Positions 1-8,712 of a stretch of DNA of 64,000 nt are shown one piece after another; position 1 is the stretch's first letter; every line of letters starts with the position of its first letter. This DNA is from Caecitellus pseudoparvulus (taxonomy: Eukaryota; Bigyra: Bicosoecida): assembly GCA_965644315.1 (NCBI GenBank), contig CBFFRQ010000077.1, positions 1-64,000 on the forward strand, written 5' to 3'. Below the pieces are notes generated by a model. It did not search any database. It was not told the origin of the DNA and worked only from the letters and a program-made list of their open reading frames with translations. Position numbers and translations under genes: made by a program.

Positions 1-10
1 ACAGCAACGC

Positions 11-1435
11 TTATGAATGGCGAATCGCCCTGAGCAAGACGACTTGCTTGCGGCCTCGGCGGGTGCTTGCTCCGTCCCACACAGCGTCTTTGCCCGGCTG
101 TTCTGCAATGTGCCCCGCAGCCAGCCGTGCGTGCCTGCTTATCGCCCGAGACCCAGTGAGGGCCAACAATTCCCGCAGCAGAGCAGAATGCCCACCTTCA
201 CACGCAAGCCTGAACGCGGCGCCAGGTCCAGCCTTGTCTTCAGCTTGCACATTCGCCGTCTGGTCGCCGGTGAGGGCCAGCAACTCTTGCACAACTCGTG
301 TGTTCCCCCGGTCGCAAGCCCAGCGCAGGGGGGCTTCCGGGCCAACTCTATCGTGTGCGTGCACATTTGCAGCTCGATGGCCTGTGAGTTGTAGGAGCTC
401 TCTCACAACCTCAGTGTGCCCGCCTCCGCAGGCCCAGCGGAGGCCTGCTTCGGGTCCGATGCAATCTCTGGCGTGGACGTCGACCTCACGCTCACCCTCC
501 AGTGCGAGCAGCTCGCGCACGACAGGGATGTGACCTTCTATGCATGCCCATCTGAAGCCAGCCTCGGGTCCGCTCCTATCCCCTGCGTGCACGTCCACTT
601 CTCGCGCCCCAGTCAGCGCGAGAAGCTCTCGGACGATGCCTACATGGCCGCTCTCACAAGCGCTGCGCAGCACAGCTTCGGGGCCATAGCCGTCAGGAAC
701 ATGTACATCGACTACACGGTCACCACTCAGCTTCAGCAGCTCTCGCAGAACGTGCACATGGCCCCGCTTACAAGCACTTCGAAGCGCGTCTTCCTGGCCA
801 CAGTAGCCCTCTGCGTGCACATCCACTTCCCGCGGCCCCGTCAATGAAAGCAATTCCCGCACCACCTCCACATGACCCATTGCACAAGCACTCCGGAAGC
901 CAGCCTCCGGCCACATGCCATCCCCAACATGAACGTCGACTTCGCGCCCACCCTGAAGGGCGAGCAGCTCGCGGACGATCGCAACGTGGCCACGGGCGCA
1001 GGCTTGCCGAAATCCAACCTCAGGCCCAATTCGATCGCTTGTATGTACGTCCACGGCCATGTCGCCGTCCAGAGCGAGCAATGCGCACAACAAGGAGTGA
1101 TTGTTGCAGCGGCACGCCACAACGAAAGCGGCTGAAGTGTCTCTTCTTGTCAACGAGCCCACAATGACATCTGGCTCTTCAAATACCCCTTGCAGCATAT
1201 CCTGTAGGGTGCCATCATCAAACGTGGCACAAGCAGCTGTCCAGTCATCACGGATGCTGGCCTGTAACTCCCCAACCGCCATGGCGTGGCGAAGCAATTT
1301 CCGCTGCTGTGGGAAACGAAGCGTATTCTCTTCGCGTGGCCAAGAGGTACTTTGCAGCACTGCAGAGTTAGTTGAATCCAGAACATACAAGAATTGGCCT
1401 GTCGATCGAAATTGGCTGCTGTCAGTCGACCACAT
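11..1435 (-). CDS. Ankyrin-repeat protein with regular 38-residue repeats
   Basis: Predicted protein of 474 residues from the first in-frame ATG (complement of 1433-1435). From about residue 100 to 440 it is a run of eight to nine repeats with an unusually constant 38-residue period, built on core motifs R-ACxxGH, VVRELLALTG and REVDVHA. This is an ankyrin helix-loop-helix with a slightly long loop. Ankyrin arrays bind other proteins; no catalytic domain, signal peptide or membrane segment is visible, so the partner is unknown. The first 50 residues look unlike the rest and may be untranslated. The open frame continues upstream of 1435 only to a GTG. Alternatively, a tiny first exon (ATG at 1511, GTAAGT donor at 1494) could be spliced in. 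The call is secure as an ankyrin protein, but the start is uncertain. Confidence 0.75.
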   Translation of the reverse strand: MWSTDSSQFRSTGQFLYVLDSTNSAVLQSTSWPREENTLRFPQQRKLLRHAMAVGELQASIRDDWTAACATFDDGTLQDMLQGVFEEPDVIVGSLTRRDTSAAFVVACRCNNHSLLCALLALDGDMAVDVHTSDRIGPEVGFRQACARGHVAIVRELLALQGGREVDVHVGDGMWPEAGFRSACAMGHVEVVRELLSLTGPREVDVHAEGYCGQEDALRSACKRGHVHVLRELLKLSGDRVVDVHVPDGYGPEAVLRSACESGHVGIVRELLALTGAREVDVHAGDRSGPEAGFRWACIEGHIPVVRELLALEGEREVDVHARDCIGPEAGLRWACGGGHTEVVRELLQLTGHRAANVHAHDRVGPEAPLRWACDRGNTRVVQELLALTGDQTANVQAEDKAGPGAAFRLACEGGHSALLRELLALTGSRAISRHARLAAGHIAEQPGKDAVWDGASTRRGRKQVVLLRAIRHS

Positions 1436-2043
1436 TGAACCCTGGTTGCTTGGGAAGATTCTGACGTTTCTTACGTGCTTGCGAGACCACTTACTTGGTG
1501 GCTGATGGCATGACACCGAAGATAAACCTTCTCAAGCGCTGCCCAGATTACGCCTTATCGCCTCATCAGCTGCCAAGCATGTTATTTTTAGCATCAATGG
1601 GCCTTCCACGATCCAGGCATGGAACCAAACACTGGACTGGGCGGAAAGCGTGAAAGAGTCAACAGTCGTGCCTACAGGCTCCATGCCTGGGACGAACCTC
1701 TGCGGCTCAATGGAAAAGGTTCACGGCATGTCTACAGGCCGAGCCACCAGCTTACTTCGCACCCTGTGCATTGTTGACAACTCTCAAAGGCCGCGCCTGC
1801 AACCCATCTGTAACTTTCAGTGGCTCACTCCACAACAACCTGTGCCCACCAGTGGCACGTCGCTTGGAACATGAGACTCGCGCTGAGTTTGACCCCCGCC
1901 ACCATGCAGCACGGTGCTTCTTCAAGCTAACACACGCAACTAGCTAGCAAGCCCGCCAGCATGGCGCGTTCAGACGGTCAATACCGCAGCCCCAAACAGG
2001 TCTGCAGCTGAAAAACTGCGCCGAGCACTGCTTCCCAGCGCAT
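1436..2043. other. Intergenic region
   Basis: About 600 bases between two minus-strand genes. It should hold the 5' region of the ankyrin gene and the 3' region of the DFRP1-like gene. A 74-codon plus-strand frame at 1650-1874 has no recognisable similarity or codon signature. No tRNA-like cloverleaf or repeat was seen by eye. Confidence 0.4.
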
Positions 2044-3255
2044 CTACTCGTCGTCCAGGTCGTCCAAGCCGTCCAGATCGTCTTCTTCCCCACCACCTCC
2101 CCCCGCAAACAGGCTTTCGTCCACCACGACGGCTTCCGTGGGCGCAGGCGGTGCAGATGCCGAGGCAGCAGCTGGGACGGCTGCGGCGGCGGCGGCTGCA
2201 GTGCTGGTGGAAGGAGTACCTTCCCCACCCTCCTCCTCATCGGCGCGCTCTGCATAGTCCGCGTCGTCGCCTGCCCCGTCGTCATCGACGAACAGGTCTG
2301 AGTTGGAAATGTAAATCTCCCGCCCACTGAGCCCTTCGTACACATTGGCGCCCTTCTTGCCCTTTGCCGTGGCGCTTGCGATCTTGGCTTCGATTGCGGC
2401 ACGCTCTGCGGCTTTGCGGCGCTCCTGCCACTCTTCAAAGGTCGCCTTCGTCACTGGCACCAGGGATGCACCGTCCAGTGCTTGGCGCTGCTGCTCCACG
2501 ATCTCCTCAATGGACATCTCTTCCTCCTCGGGCTCGTCGGCGTCGTCGATGGCGGCCTGCTTGTCGCGTGCCTTGCGCTGTGCGCGGCGTCCCACATGTG
2601 CCTCCTTCTCAGCGTACACGATCTTCTTCCGGTTGCGCAGAGGCTTCAGACTGCCGCCTCCTGCCGCTGCGGCAGCTGCAGCTGCCTCTGCCTCAGCCTG
2701 CTGCGCCTCGAGCGCAGCACGCTCCTCAGCCTGCTTCTTCTTTGCAGCCTTGAGCAGAGAGGGGTCTGCTCCCAGGAGTGCGGCGAGCTCTTTCGCGGCA
2801 GCGTCGGCTTTCTTCTTTTCCTCCTTGCGCTTGCGCTGAGGTGCAGGCGGCGGGGTGGGCTGTGTGTGAGTGTGGCTCGCGGAGGCACGCCGCAGTCTCT
2901 CACAGTTTCAGCCTCCTTCTTCAGCTGCTCCTTCGTCTTGCGCTGCTGGAACTCGTTCTTCACCTGCTTCGTCACGCTCTGCACAAACCTGCAGAGCGGG
3001 CCAACGCGAGCCAGTGCAACTCTCCCCTCGGTGGCGCACTCGCAGCGCAGGTAGACGCACTGCTGGACCTTCTTTGATTTTTTCTTGTTCTTTAGGCCAA
3101 ATGTCTTGTCCTCCACAATCTGCAGGGAAGGGCAGGCATGCATACTGACCGTGCTCTGGTGTGCCTGCCGCTCCACCTCGAAAGACACGCTGCCGCACCT
3201 TCTTGGCTTGCTTTGCGGCTGTCCGGCTGGACGTCTTATCCTTCTTCTTGGGCAT
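2044..3255 (-). CDS. DFRP1/ZC3H15/Tma46-like protein lacking CCCH fingers
   Basis: Four exons on the minus strand: 3255-3199, 3119-3061, 2988-2904 and 2835-2044, joined by introns of 79, 72 and 68 bases (GTGCG or GTGAG donors, CAG acceptors). The product has 330 residues. It begins MPKKKDKTSS and carries the family hallmark EDKTFGLKNKKKSKK near residue 22, then a VTKQVK helix. In the C-terminal half are the SIEEIVEQQRQAL and FEEWQERRK segments, GREIYISN, and an acidic tail with VDESLF. ZC3H15 (DFRP1) binds and stabilises the translation GTPase DRG1 on ribosomes, and the conserved C-terminal segment is the DRG1-binding part. The protein has no cysteine at all in the region where family members carry two CCCH zinc fingers; an Ala/Glu/Lys-rich helix fills that interval. 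It is divergent from the HIBADH-like gene. Confidence 0.8.
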
Positions 3256-3621
3256 GGTGAAATCCTTGGCTGTTTTTCGCCTGGAGCTCGCCGAGTGGAA
3301 CGCGGCAGACAACGAAAGGGGGAGCTGTGGTTCGGCTCAATTTCCGCAGATAACACGCCGACGTAGAGCAGTTGCAGCAGCTTGGCCGAGGACAAGTCCC
3401 GTGGCAAAGCCATCGCTGGTGTTTCTGAAAATGATTCCCGCCCTCTACTGCTGGCTCGCAGCACCTTACCCTCCTCCCACTTGCGTGGGCTGCAGACTTG
3501 AACCGACGGCAAAACCAACAATGCCTACACTCAGCGATAGCTCGCTTGCACACCGCCCCTAGCATCCCTCAGGCCCCACCTTGCCGATACATCGGCACTT
3601 CACTCCCCTCCCTCCTTGGCC
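3256..3621. promoter_or_regulatory. Divergent intergenic region (DFRP1-like / HIBADH)
   Basis: A 366-base gap between two divergent start codons, so it must contain both promoters and 5' leaders. No clear TATA box or repeat was seen. Confidence 0.4.
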
Positions 3622-4792
3622 ATGCTTTCCCGAGTCGTTGGGACTGTGCCAGGAGCTGCTACAGCAGGCCTGCGCCGCTTCAGCAGCTCGCCTGCCGCTG
3701 CGGCCAAGGTGAGCGCCTGTTTGCTTGCTGCCCCCGTGGCCACGGGCACACGGCCACATCCCATCTTTCTGCAGGTGGGTTTCATCGGGCTGGGCAACAT
3801 GGGCAAGCACATGGCAGTGAACCTTGTCAAGGCCGGGCACACCCTCAGCGTCTTTGACCGTGCGTGACACGGCCCACCACTCGCCCAGCAAAGCAGCAGG
3901 GCCACACCCATGCCGCCCCAACACGTTACGCCACAGTGGCAGAGGGCCCCGTCTCTGAGCTTGTGTCTGCGGGCGCTGCCAAGGCCGACAGCGCGGCGGC
4001 TGCTGTGGAAGGCGCAGATGCAGTCGTGACCATGCTGCCTTCAAGTCCTCACGTGAAGGACGTGTACCTGTCGTCGGTCTTTCCCGCTGCAGCAGAGGGC
4101 ACACTGTGCATTGATTGCAGCACAATTGACCCCAACACCACCCGGGAGCTGGCAGGCGCGGCTCAGGAGGCAAAGGTACGGAGCGCTGGTGCAGTGCACT
4201 TGCCGCTCAACCACGCCAGAGGGCTTTCCCTTGCACACAGGTGCGCATGGTGGACGCGCCCGTGAGTGGAGGAGTGGGGGGCGCAGAGGCTGGTACCCTG
4301 ACGTTCATGGTGGGTGGCAGCGAGGTGGACTTCGCCTCTGCCTCTGAGCTGCTGGTGAGCATGGGGAAGAACTTGGTGCATTGCGGTGGCGCTGGCAACG
4401 GGCAGGTGGCCAAGATCTGCAACAACCTCGTGCTGGGCATTTCCATGAACGCCGTGTCGGAGGCCATGAATCTGGGCGTGCAGCTGGGCATCGACCCGCA
4501 CACGCTGGCTGGCATCATCAACACGTCCAGTGGCCGGTGCTGGTCCAGCGACACGTACAACCCCCACCCCGGTGTGCTGCCCGGTGTGCCGTCCTCGCGC
4601 GACTACGAGGGGGGCTTTGGCACAGATCTCATGCTAAAGGACATGGGCCTGGCAGCAGATGCCGCCAAGAGCGTCAAGGCTCCCCTGCCGACCGGCGCTG
4701 CTGCCACCGCCATCTACACAGCCATGTCCCAGCACGGCTTGGGGCGGAAGGACTTCTCTGCCGTGTACAAGTTCCTGCAGGGCAACAAGTAA
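3622..4792 (+). CDS. HIBADH: 3-hydroxyisobutyrate dehydrogenase, mitochondrial
   Basis: Four exons, 3622-3708, 3775-3859, 3937-4175 and 4241-4792, give 320 residues; introns are 66, 77 and 65 bases. The enzyme oxidises 3-hydroxyisobutyrate to methylmalonate semialdehyde with NAD+ in valine breakdown. Residues 1-29 form an arginine/serine-rich amphipathic leader (RRFSSS), typical of mitochondrial import, encoded by its own exon. The Rossmann dinucleotide motif GFIGLGNMG follows directly. DCSTIDP, the substrate motif DAPVSGGVGGAEAGTL, the catalytic lysine segment GNGQVAKICNN and the C-terminal FGTDLMLKDMGLA are all present. Length fits the family (about 300-340). The related 6-phosphogluconate or glyoxylate reductases are less likely given the mitochondrial leader and the WSSDTYNP segment. 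It is convergent with the DHX8-like gene. Confidence 0.92.
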
Positions 4793-4918
4793 TGCAGCTC
4801 CTCCCCCGTGCTCAGCCCTCGCCTGCCCACTTCGCCTTCCCCCCCCCCTACACAGCATGGCGCCGGTGTGAATCCCTTTGCCCAACACGTGCCCCATGCT
4901 TCGCCTCCAAGCCTGCAG

Positions 4919-4924
4919 AATAAA
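4919..4924 (+). terminator. Possible AATAAA polyadenylation signal
   Basis: An AATAAA hexamer lies 127 bases after the dehydrogenase stop, inside the 201-base convergent gap before the DHX8-like stop. Position and orientation suit the plus-strand gene. Whether this organism uses the canonical signal is unknown. Confidence 0.35.
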
Positions 4925-4993
4925 ACCCTCCCCATTTCCAGCACGGCCCACCCACTACTCAAGCGCAGGGCAGCCCCACACTGAGCGGTAGTC

Positions 4994-7900
4994 TCAGGAC
5001 CGGTACGCAATGCGCTTGGATAGGCGCCACAAGTCGGGGGGATTGAAGCGGTCGTACAGCGGCTCGATCTTCTCACGCCGCTTGTGCCGTGAAAGGGTGC
5101 TGGTGTCTGCCTTCTTGAAGTAGCGTGGCGCCAGCTCCACGAGCCACTTGGGGTCGATGACCATCACGGAGCGCATGTACTCCTTCGTGGTCAGGACGAC
5201 TTCGTTGTAGATGCAGTACTGGGGCTGCTTGTTGAACAGCGCTGAGGAAGGGTGCATGAACACGACGGTGCCGTCTGCCAGCGTGCGGTAGCCCTCGGAG
5301 GGGTCCTTCTTGCAGGCATTCTTGAAGTAGCCGGCACAGATGGCTTTGCAGATGAGGTTGTAGTTGCGGCCTGCACTCACAATGTCCAGCTTGTACCTGT
5401 CCATGATGTTGACCAGCTGCTTGCGCACGTCTTGGGCACGGCGCATGGCGCGAGCCTGGACAAAGGCGTCGTGGCACCAGGCGTTGGAGAACTTGGCTGC
5501 TGCCCAGCTGTTGTACACGTTCAGGTAGGTGAGGTGGTCCCCTTCAGGTGCGTGGAACTTGGCCTTCTTCTGGTCAGCAGCAGTCTGCTTGTCTTTGGGG
5601 CGGTGGAAGATGTTCTCCACAGACAGCATGGCCACCACAGTCAGGATCTCCTCGGAGCAGCCGAGGTCCACTGACGTCAGCAGCATCTTGGCGTGAGCTG
5701 GGGCCATGGGGAACTCCGCCATGCGCCGCCCCACCCGAGTGAGCAAGCCCTCGTCGTCCAGGGCGCCCAGCACGTACAGGTGCTCCAGCGCGGCGATGAG
5801 CGTCTGGGGCGGCGGCGGGTCCATGAAGTCAAAGTGCACGAGGTCGTTGATGCCCATGGCCTTCAGCTGCAGCACGACGGATGCGAGGTTTGTGCGTTGG
5901 ATCTCTGGCACGGTCGCTGGCAGCATCTCGTGTTTGAAGGCGTCGTGTGTGAACAGGCGGTAGCACTTGCCAGGGCCAGTGCGGCCTGCACGCCCCGTGC
6001 GCTGTGTTGCGCTGGCTTGCGACACGGGCACCACCACGAGAGCGTCCATGTTGGTCTTGGGGTTGAACACCATTTGCTTGACGAAGCCAGGGTCCACGAC
6101 GTACACGATGCCGTCGATGGTGAGGGATGCCTCGGCGATGTTGGTGGCAATGATGACCTTCCGCCCAAACTTGGGCGCCGGCTCGAAGATGCGCGACTGC
6201 ACTTCGGCAGGCTGGGACGCGTACACCGGGTGGATGACCAGCTCCGGCACCTTGGGGCCCAGCGCCTTCATGCGGTTGTACAGCGTCTCGCAGGCTGTGT
6301 CGATTTCGTCCTTGCCAGTAAGGAAGACAAGAATGTCTCCCCGGGCCTCGTTCAGGTGGATGTCCATGACCGTCGCCAGGGCCTGCTCCACGTAGTCCGT
6401 CACGGGCTCCTTCACGTACAGCACCTCGACGTCAAAGGCGCGCCCTGGCACCTGCAGGCAGGGGCAGTCGAAGAAGTACTTGCGGAACTTGTCGCTTTCC
6501 AGTGTCGCAGACGTGCAGACCAGGCGAAAGTCGCGGCGCCGGCGCAGGAGGTCTTTCAGCAGGCCCATGAGCACGTCCGTGTTCAGGCTGCGCTCGTGGG
6601 CCTCGTCCAGGATCATGACGCTGTAGCGCTTGAGGGAGTTGTCCATGAGGTACTCGCGCATGAGCATGCCGTCCGTCATGTACTTGATGGTGGTCTTGGG
6701 GCTGGTGCGGTCGTCAAATCGCACGGCGTACCCCACTTCCTCTCCCAGAGGACAACCAAATTCCTCTGCCACACGCTCGGCGATGGACATGGCGGCCACT
6801 CGACGGGGCTGGGTGCAGCCAATCATGCCCGTGCGGCCCCACCCCGCCTCAGCCAAGTACTGCGTCATCTGCGTCGTCTTGCCTGAGCCAGTCTCACCCA
6901 CGACAACGAGCACTTGGTGCTGGGCCACTGCCTCCAGAAACGCCCCCCGTAGCTTGGCGATAGGAAGGCTAGCCCGCTGCTCAGCGATGGACGTCGTGGT
7001 GATCTTGCCCATGGAGAAGTTGCCAGCCTCCACCTTGGCCTTCCACTCCGGCACGGCCGCCTGCCCAGACATATTGGCGGTGAGGACGCCCCGCATGTCG
7101 TCTGCCAGGTGCCGGCTGCCAGCCTCGGGCAGCGGGTCCATCCAGCCCCTGTTCAGGTCCTTGGGGATGGCGTCCAGCACTGCCTGCTCCTGCGTCTGCT
7201 TCAGCTCCCGCCGCTCCTTGGCCAGGGCGGACTGCAGCATGGCGGCGCGGTGCAGGGAGCCGTCTGGCTGCGCCACCACTTTCACGGGGGACAGCTCTCG
7301 CGAGTGCTCCGTCTGCCCCGCCAGGAACGGCGCCTCTTCCTCCACGATCTCCACCTCCACCTCCTCCATGTCCTCCCCCGCCCCTGCCAGCACGCCCTCC
7401 TCCTCGTCGAAGTCAGGCATGTCCTCCGGCGCAAGCACGCCGCTGGCAGCCAGCTGCTGCAGCTCAAAGCGCTCCGGACTGGTCAGGCGCTTCATGCGGC
7501 GGGAGTGCTGCCCCAGCTCCTCTGCCCGGACGCGGGACAGGATGTCTGTTTGGGGACCGGCGGAGGCGGCGGGTGGAGCCGCGTACCCTGGCCCTGCACC
7601 GCGCGTCGGCATGAGGTCCCGGCCGTTGGACTGGTCCACGTCTTTCATGCTCAGGCCGATGCGGTTGCCTGCGATGGACAACACCTTCACCCACACCATC
7701 TCCCCCCTGTGCACGACCTGGGAGGGGTGCTCCACACGGGCACCCATGCGCATGGCAGACACGTGCACCATGCCGTTTGCACGGGGGTACACCCCCTGCA
7801 GGTCCACTATGGCGCCAAAGTCCAGCAGGCGAGACACGTTGCCGCGGTAGATGCCGTGCAACTGCACAGGCCCCTCGGGCGCACCGTGGCGTCCGCCTCG

Positions 7901-8554
7901 TCGCTCGTCGGCGCGACCGTACACTGGGCGCCCACTGGCGTCCAGCGGCGGCCGCCCCCCACCTCGCGAAGGGGGTGGCGACCGTGACCTCCCACGCTCA
8001 CCCCTTGCGGCATGCCGGCCATCGTCCTCCCCACGCCGCTCCGATCGGTGTGCCTCGGCACCAACGGCAGCTGAGGCAGCAGTGGGCGGGGCAGCTGCCG
8101 CGGCTGCTGCCGCTTCATCCTCCGCCATCCATGCAGGTAGCTTGTTGGGCATGGCAAGTCCGGGGAATTGGCGGGTCAGTTCATCTCCGTCTGGAGCAGC
8201 GGCGCTGTGTGAGGCCGTTCCACTGCCCGAGCCGGCAGCTGGAGCCGTGGCGCTGCGAACCACCTGCAGCACAGATGCGACGAGGGAATCTGACAGCTGG
8301 ATGCCCTTCTTTGCAAGGAATTTCTTTATTGCTTCAGGGTCTTGCTTCTTCATGCACAGCTTCAGCATGAACTGCGCAGGAGGGAGGGCAGTTGAGTGCG
8401 GAAAATGAGCCTGCGGCACGCAAGTGCCGGCACCCACTTTGGCCAGGCTCTTGTCGCTCAGCCCCATGTGTGTGTCCAGGAGGGAAATAATCTGGGTGAT
8501 GGCTTCCAGCTGGGCGAGTTCGCTCAGCGTCGAGGCGCCCTGGGAGGCCGCCAT
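4994..8554 (-). CDS. DHX8: DEAH-box pre-mRNA splicing helicase PRP22/DHX8
   Basis: RNA helicase that releases spliced mRNA from the spliceosome. The predicted protein has about 1164 residues (human about 1220) after removing a 66-base intron at 8437-8372. That intron is a multiple of three and stop-free, so the frame stays open through it; removing it restores the family helix SDKSLAK-FMLKL. Order of parts: N-terminal helical domain; Arg/Ser/Gly-rich linker; S1 RNA-binding domain at about residues 205-285 (GAIVDLQGV, VKVLSIAGNRIGLSMKDVD); helicase motifs GETGSGKTTQ at about 529 and ILDEAHERSLNTD at about 628; SATLESDKF; QRTGRAGRTGPGKCYRL; then the HA2 and OB domains, ending in a conserved PEYVVY-like region. 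The S1 domain separates PRP22 from PRP2, PRP16 and PRP43. The start is the ATG at 8554; the frame upstream has only a TTG. Confidence 0.95.
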   Translation of the reverse strand: MAASQGASTLSELAQLEAITQIISLLDTHMGLSDKSLAKVGAGTCVPQAHFPHSTALPPAQFMLKLCMKKQDPEAIKKFLAKKGIQLSDSLVASVLQVVRSATAPAAGSGSGTASHSAAAPDGDELTRQFPGLAMPNKLPAWMAEDEAAAAAAAAPPTAASAAVGAEAHRSERRGEDDGRHAARGERGRSRSPPPSRGGGRPPLDASGRPVYGRADERRGGRHGAPEGPVQLHGIYRGNVSRLLDFGAIVDLQGVYPRANGMVHVSAMRMGARVEHPSQVVHRGEMVWVKVLSIAGNRIGLSMKDVDQSNGRDLMPTRGAGPGYAAPPAASAGPQTDILSRVRAEELGQHSRRMKRLTSPERFELQQLAASGVLAPEDMPDFDEEEGVLAGAGEDMEEVEVEIVEEEAPFLAGQTEHSRELSPVKVVAQPDGSLHRAAMLQSALAKERRELKQTQEQAVLDAIPKDLNRGWMDPLPEAGSRHLADDMRGVLTANMSGQAAVPEWKAKVEAGNFSMGKITTTSIAEQRASLPIAKLRGAFLEAVAQHQVLVVVGETGSGKTTQMTQYLAEAGWGRTGMIGCTQPRRVAAMSIAERVAEEFGCPLGEEVGYAVRFDDRTSPKTTIKYMTDGMLMREYLMDNSLKRYSVMILDEAHERSLNTDVLMGLLKDLLRRRRDFRLVCTSATLESDKFRKYFFDCPCLQVPGRAFDVEVLYVKEPVTDYVEQALATVMDIHLNEARGDILVFLTGKDEIDTACETLYNRMKALGPKVPELVIHPVYASQPAEVQSRIFEPAPKFGRKVIIATNIAEASLTIDGIVYVVDPGFVKQMVFNPKTNMDALVVVPVSQASATQRTGRAGRTGPGKCYRLFTHDAFKHEMLPATVPEIQRTNLASVVLQLKAMGINDLVHFDFMDPPPPQTLIAALEHLYVLGALDDEGLLTRVGRRMAEFPMAPAHAKMLLTSVDLGCSEEILTVVAMLSVENIFHRPKDKQTAADQKKAKFHAPEGDHLTYLNVYNSWAAAKFSNAWCHDAFVQARAMRRAQDVRKQLVNIMDRYKLDIVSAGRNYNLICKAICAGYFKNACKKDPSEGYRTLADGTVVFMHPSSALFNKQPQYCIYNEVVLTTKEYMRSVMVIDPKWLVELAPRYFKKADTSTLSRHKRREKIEPLYDRFNPPDLWRLSKRIAYRS

Positions 8555-8712
8555 CGTGCCGCTGCCCAGAGCTGTGCTGTTGCCGCTGGCTCCTGGCCCA
8601 AATTCCGTGCCCAAGCCCTAGCCCCCAGTGCTGTGGAGGATGCAAGCGAGCCGGGACGTGTGTACCACCCACCACGCCTTCAAGGTCACAGAGTAGATTT
8701 GTTGAGCCCACT

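Noticed and set aside
1650-1874. 74-codon plus-strand frame
   Set aside because: Short, with no similarity, codon signal or splice partners.
5693-7987. Long plus-strand frames opposite the DHX8-like gene
   Set aside because: Low-complexity antisense frames with no recognisable motif, opposite an unmistakable DEAH helicase.
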